Assembly (NCBI GenBank): GCA_010094045.1
Contig: ML986737.1
Location: 12,926 to 76,925 of the forward strand
Direction: 5' to 3'
Length of the DNA: 64,000 bases
From: Lojkania enalia
Lineage: Eukaryota; Ascomycota; Dothideomycetes; Pleosporales
The translations under genes and the position numbers were made by a program. Positions within the stretch are counted from its first letter, which is position 1. Each line of letters starts with the position of its first letter. Below are positions 59,652 to 64,000 of this stretch, in pieces. Below the pieces are notes generated by a model. It was not told the DNA's origin, made no database searches, and saw only the letters and a program-made list of their open reading frames with translations.

Positions 59652-61024
59652 ACTTATTTAAAAACTCTAACTTCTAAATATAATAGGTTCTATATATTTA
59701 TAATTAAGCCTTTTAATAATAAAGATCTAATTATACTATTATATTCTACTAGCGTTTTTAAGTATAAACTAGTCTATATTATTATTAATAATAACTAGTC
59801 TTTTTAAATAGTAGATTACCTATTCTTTTAATAATTTATTTAATTTCTCTAACTAGATACTATATTAATTAGCTAATTTAGTTTTATAGAACTATTTAAG
59901 TATAAAATTATAGTAGTTTAATTCTCTCTTTTATATAACTTTAGCTAAAATATAAAGATATTAATTATATTTAATATCTAGTTTATAAAAAACTACTTTA
60001 GTTTTCTTATAGTAAAAGGGTACTATATTAATTAGGACTAGGAGTTTTATAAGAGACTACTTAATTTTATTCCTATTTAAAGAAGCTATACTAGTACTTC
60101 TATAATAATAGAAGTACTATATATTCTATTAAATATAAATATATAATAACGATTACTAGTAACTACTTATTATAATACTACTAATAATAGTATACTTATA
60201 TATATAATATAAGAGAAACTATATAAAAATAGTATTAAATAGAATTATAAAGAAAATATAATTCTATATTTTACTTATATTATTAATCTTATAATTTAGA
60301 AAATTATTTACTATTTTAAACTTATACCTCCTAAAAAGATAGGAGATAGAGGAATTTTATAGTAATATAATATAAATAAGATCTAGATATAGGTTTCTAT
60401 TTTAAATTCTCTTTATAAAGTATAGTTTTTTATTATAGTTAGTTATTATAGTTATTATATACTAATTTCTAATTAGATTTAATTTATTTATAAAGTAATC
60501 GATTAATTATTATAATATTATAAACGTTTTATTACTTTATAGAACTCTCTACTATTTAAATACTAGTTATCTATAATAAAAGATATCCTAACTTAATAGA
60601 ATTTAATATTTAATATATATAACTAAATAGTAAATATTAAGTAATATATTAATAACTAGCTTTAATATAAAATTAACTTAAAGATCTCTACTTAGAGATC
60701 TAGTAATAATAAGAATACTAAGGTAGATTTTTAAAATTTCTAGCAACTTTAACTATCTACTATTAAATAGTACTATTTAATATTAATTATAGACCTACTT
60801 AATAATTTTAAAAGAGTAATTAAAATACTTAATAAGAATATAAAGTTTTAAATCTAGTATATTTAATAAATATATAATAGACTTTTCGATTTTCTAGATA
60901 ATATAAATAGAGATCTAGCTAAAGATATAGAGAGTAACTTAAATTAGCTAATAGTAGTAAGAGTTATAATAGAGAAGAATTAATCTAAATTAAATTAATA
61001 TTATTTAAAATAGATATAAAGTAT
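59652..61024. other. AT-rich stretch without recognised feature
   Basis: About 1.4 kb of extremely AT-rich sequence between G2 and G3 copy 2. No homologue elsewhere in the window, no convincing frame and no terminal repeats seen. It may be an old, fully decayed repeat or the flank of both elements. Confidence 0.5.
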
Positions 61025-61303
61025 TATAATAGCGTAGATAAGATAATAAATCTAAATATAGTATAAATCTACTTAGAGGTATATAAGAGTATATAGGGGT
61101 TTAGAAACCTGGAAATTCTATTAATACCTATAAACTTTATATAAAAGGATATAGAAAAACTATTAAACTATTTATAAGGGAGTATATAATTATATATAGA
61201 TAGGAAAAGAGGTAGAACTGGGGGTAGAATACGATAAGTAAAAAGCTTTAGGATAAGATTATATATAAAGCTTTTTATAGAACAATTTCTTTATATTATT
61301 ATA
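61025..61303 (-). repeat. G3 copy 2 LTR
   Basis: 279 bp, TATAATAGCG to ATTATTATA, aligned without gaps to 58597-58875. agtat precedes it and actaa follows; these are not a duplication, so it is not an independent solo LTR insertion. Confidence 0.9.
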
Positions 61304-64000
61304 ACTAATAATAGTTAATTATAGATTATATATAATCCTAAACCTTTTTAATATTAGCCTTTATAGTTTTCTAGACTATATATATATAAATTATTAGAGT
61401 TAAAGTATTTTTATAATTTAATTTATTTATTATAATAATAGAATTAATAGAATATTTCTAATCCTAATTCTAATAGAGCTTAAATTTATATAAGATCTAA
61501 TATAGGAATATTCTAATAATTATATAGAGTAGAGTTACTTATATTTAGTTAATTATAGATAATAGAGAACTCTAGTTATTCTAGTAGAAAGATATAAAAA
61601 GATATAGTTTCTAATTAATATATTTATTTATAATCTCTATCTATCTATTAGTTTCTTTATAATAAATAATAGATAGTTTAATTTTTATACTTAAAATATA
61701 GTAGAATTTAAACTAGAAACTAGATATAAACTAAAATCTTTAATCTAAAATAATAGTTTTAGATATATAATTAAAATAGTATATCTATTAAATAAATAAT
61801 TTAGCTATTTCCTATATATTAATTATATAATAATAGAGAATAGATATAGTTTATTTAGATAGGTAATTAATTACTACTATAATCTAATTATATCTAGACT
61901 TATCTATAAGAAAATTTTTAAAGTTAATATATAAATACTATATTAGTTAATTTAATATAGAAAGTAAATAGATAAAATCTAGGATTTAAGTTTATATTAA
62001 ATAAGCTTTATAATATAGAATATAATTCTATATATATCGTTTATAAATAGCTTTTATACCCTTTTAATAGTACTTTTAAAATAGTAACTAATAGATTTTA
62101 GTAGCGCTTAGATATATAGAAGATACTTAATTATAAGTCTCTTATATAAGTTATATATAAAGGCCTAAATCTAATAGAATATATAAGTAATTATTATAGA
62201 GGAGTAGTCTATTCTCTATCTAATACTTATAGAGTAAAAGTATATATTTCTATATAAAAGAGGCTTAGTTTTTCTATAATAATATATTAATTAACTCTAA
62301 AGAGTCTAGTAATATAATCTACTCTTAGTCTTTAATAATATTTAATATAGTTACTTAAATTATTATTTAAATAATATAAGACTAAACTAATTTAGTATTA
62401 ATTTAAGGGTAAAATTAATATAGTCTAAATAGGACTCTTAACTAGTTATTAGTTTAAACTACTTTTAAGTTTTCTATATTATATTTATAATAATTAATAA
62501 TATTTATTCTAATATTATTCTTACTTAGAGTATACTTAATTTAGAACTAATATTAAACTAATTCTTTAGTCTAATAAATTTAATAAATATTAAATATTTT
62601 TATAATTATAAAATATTTAAGTAAGTAATAATCGGTATATACTAGAATTCTAGTAGCTACTAAAATAATTTCTATTCTCTATTACTTAAATATAGTAATA
62701 ATTATAAATAGTTTCTTATTATAGATTTTCTAGTTTAGTTCTAAACTAGATAGAACTTTATTATAAAATATTATAGAGTATTATTTTCTATTAAAATATT
62801 TCTATAATAGTACTTCTATAATTATTCTATTAGAGGTATTAGTTTCTATTTTTATTTCTAATATAGGGTTAAAGTAGTAGAGTATAGGTAAACTTAATAG
62901 AGCTAACTTTAATTTCTTAAAAATAATATTATATTCTAAAATCTATATAAAAGAAATTATAGGGCTTTATAATATAATAATTAGCTTTATAATATATAAG
63001 AATTCTAATATAAACTATTAATAGAATTTAGTAAAACCTAAGAAGAATTTTACACCTATTATAGTAGTAGGTAGCTACTAGTTATATAGTATTTCTACCT
63101 TCTCTAAATTAACTTTAAAACCTTTATTTAAAAGAATATAATTAAGATATTTAGTTTAGGTAATATAGAATTTACTTTTCTTAATATTAACTTATAACCC
63201 TATTTAATATAATCTTTTAAGAACTTTCTTAATATAAATAGTATATATTATCTTATCTTTAGAGTAGATAAAAATATTATCTAAATAAGTAATATAGAAT
63301 TTATCTAGGTAGTTAATTAGTATATTATTTATATAGTACTAGTAAATTACTAGACTATTATATAATTTAAAAGGTAGAATTTTATATTTATAGGTTTTAT
63401 ATTAAATTTAAAAGGTAGTATATTCTTTAAAACTAGAGTCTATTTTAATCTTATTAAAAGCTATATAAATATTAAACTTAGTAAAAATTACTATTTTAAT
63501 AAATCTAAATAGAAGTTTATCTATATATAGTATTAGATATATATCTTTATAAGTAAAAATATTAAGTTTATAATAATCTATATAAATATATAGGTTACTA
63601 TTAGATTTATAGATATAAAGAATTAGAGATATAAAAAAGCTCTAATTTTACTTAATATATCTATTCTATAAATTATCTATAATATACTTTTTAGTTACCT
63701 CTAACTCTTTAATATTCTACTTATATAATAGGCTATAACTATTAGAGAGAGGTTCTATAAGAATAATCTTATAATTATAAGAATAGTATTCTAGTAATTA
63801 ATAAGTTATAATTCTACTAAATATATTCTAATATTTATAATATTTAAATAATAATTAGAGATTTACTAGTATTTTATTTTTAGCCTTATCTTTTAACTTT
63901 AAAGCTTACTTATCTTTAATTAGCCGCTCGATTTTATATAGAAACATAGAGAAAAACTCGTTTTCTTTTCTTTTTATATTAAAGTAAAAAGTATTAGCTA
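61304..64000 (-). pseudogene. G3 copy 2 Pol remnant (integrase to reverse transcriptase)
   Basis: Aligns with 53587-56283 of copy 1. The reverse transcriptase box reads YLDNIFIYS near 63262-63290, with the second Asp changed to Asn. Stops occur every few codons. The upstream protease and Gag would lie beyond the window. Confidence 0.88.

Larger units (their letters stand above)
61025..64000 (-). mobile_element. G3 copy 2, deleted and saturated with RIP, runs off the end
   Basis: LTR 61025-61303 aligns end to end with the G3 LTR. The next base (61304) aligns with 53587 of copy 1 and the similarity then continues collinearly to the window end (about 56283 of copy 1). Roughly 1.6 kb directly inside the LTR, including the polypurine tract, the convergent ORF and the chromodomain, is missing. 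Nearly every CA, TG and most CG dinucleotides of copy 1 are TA here. Confidence 0.92.

Noticed and set aside
61025..61303. Independent solo LTR of G3
   Set aside because: The flanking 5-mers agtat and actaa do not match, and collinear G3 pol follows at once, so it is better read as the LTR of a deleted copy.
1..64000. CRISPR arrays, rRNA and tRNA genes, bacterial operons
   Set aside because: No spaced direct repeats, tRNA-like folds with conserved boxes, rRNA stretches or bacterial signals were seen. The window is eukaryotic transposon sequence.

Overview
The window looks like an AT-rich, gene-free transposon compartment of a filamentous ascomycete (Pezizomycotina). I found no host gene, rRNA or tRNA. 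Nearly all of it is layered transposable elements carrying the mark of repeat-induced point mutation (RIP). CpA and TpG dinucleotides are almost absent over long stretches. Copies of one family differ mainly by C-to-T and G-to-A transitions. Reading frames are riddled with TAA/TAG where Gln or Trp codons are expected, and catalytic Asp, Cys and His codons have become Asn or Tyr.

Layout. 1-564 plus 13702-15825: a dispersed unknown repeat (repeat X, minus-strand ORF), split by a Ty3/Gypsy chromovirus (G1 copy 1, 565-13701, TSD atagc). That element was itself split by a complete Ty1/Copia element (Copia A, 5427-11078, minus, TSD ttagt). 15826-16750: a truncated pogo/Fot1-type transposase. 16751-21899: G1 copy 3 in reverse orientation, internally deleted, with a pogo element (P1) at the deletion junction. 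21900-37591: G1 copy 2, carrying P1 (24307-26159), Copia B (29063-34342, TSD gaata), a deleted Copia A derivative (34642-35913, TSD atact) and a small solo LTR inside its 3' LTR. 37592-39687: a second copy of repeat X. 39688-40461: pogo fragments running into a 570-base assembly gap. 41032-45705: a different Gypsy (G4) split by a second pogo family (P2, 42207-44045). 46337-59651: a minus-strand Gypsy (G2), split by the best preserved element of the window, G3 (51676-58875, TSD gatat). 61025-64000: a second, heavily mutated G3 copy running off the end.

The nesting gives relative ages: repeat X, then G1, then Copia A; G1 copy 2, then P1, Copia B and Copia A derivative; G2, then G3. G3 copy 1 is only lightly mutated, so it is probably the most recent arrival.

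The most interesting point is that three of the four Gypsy families carry an extra, convergent reading frame between the end of pol and the 3' LTR, on the opposite strand (G1: 12407-12919 and two further copies of exactly the same length; G3: 52538-53023; G4: 44718 to about 45062). Two other points stand out. An apparent recombination between pogo copies seems to have welded two Gypsy insertions into one chimera (16751-21899). A repeated unknown ORF (repeat X) carries a 32-bp tandem array upstream that varies in copy number. None of the coding regions looks functional today.
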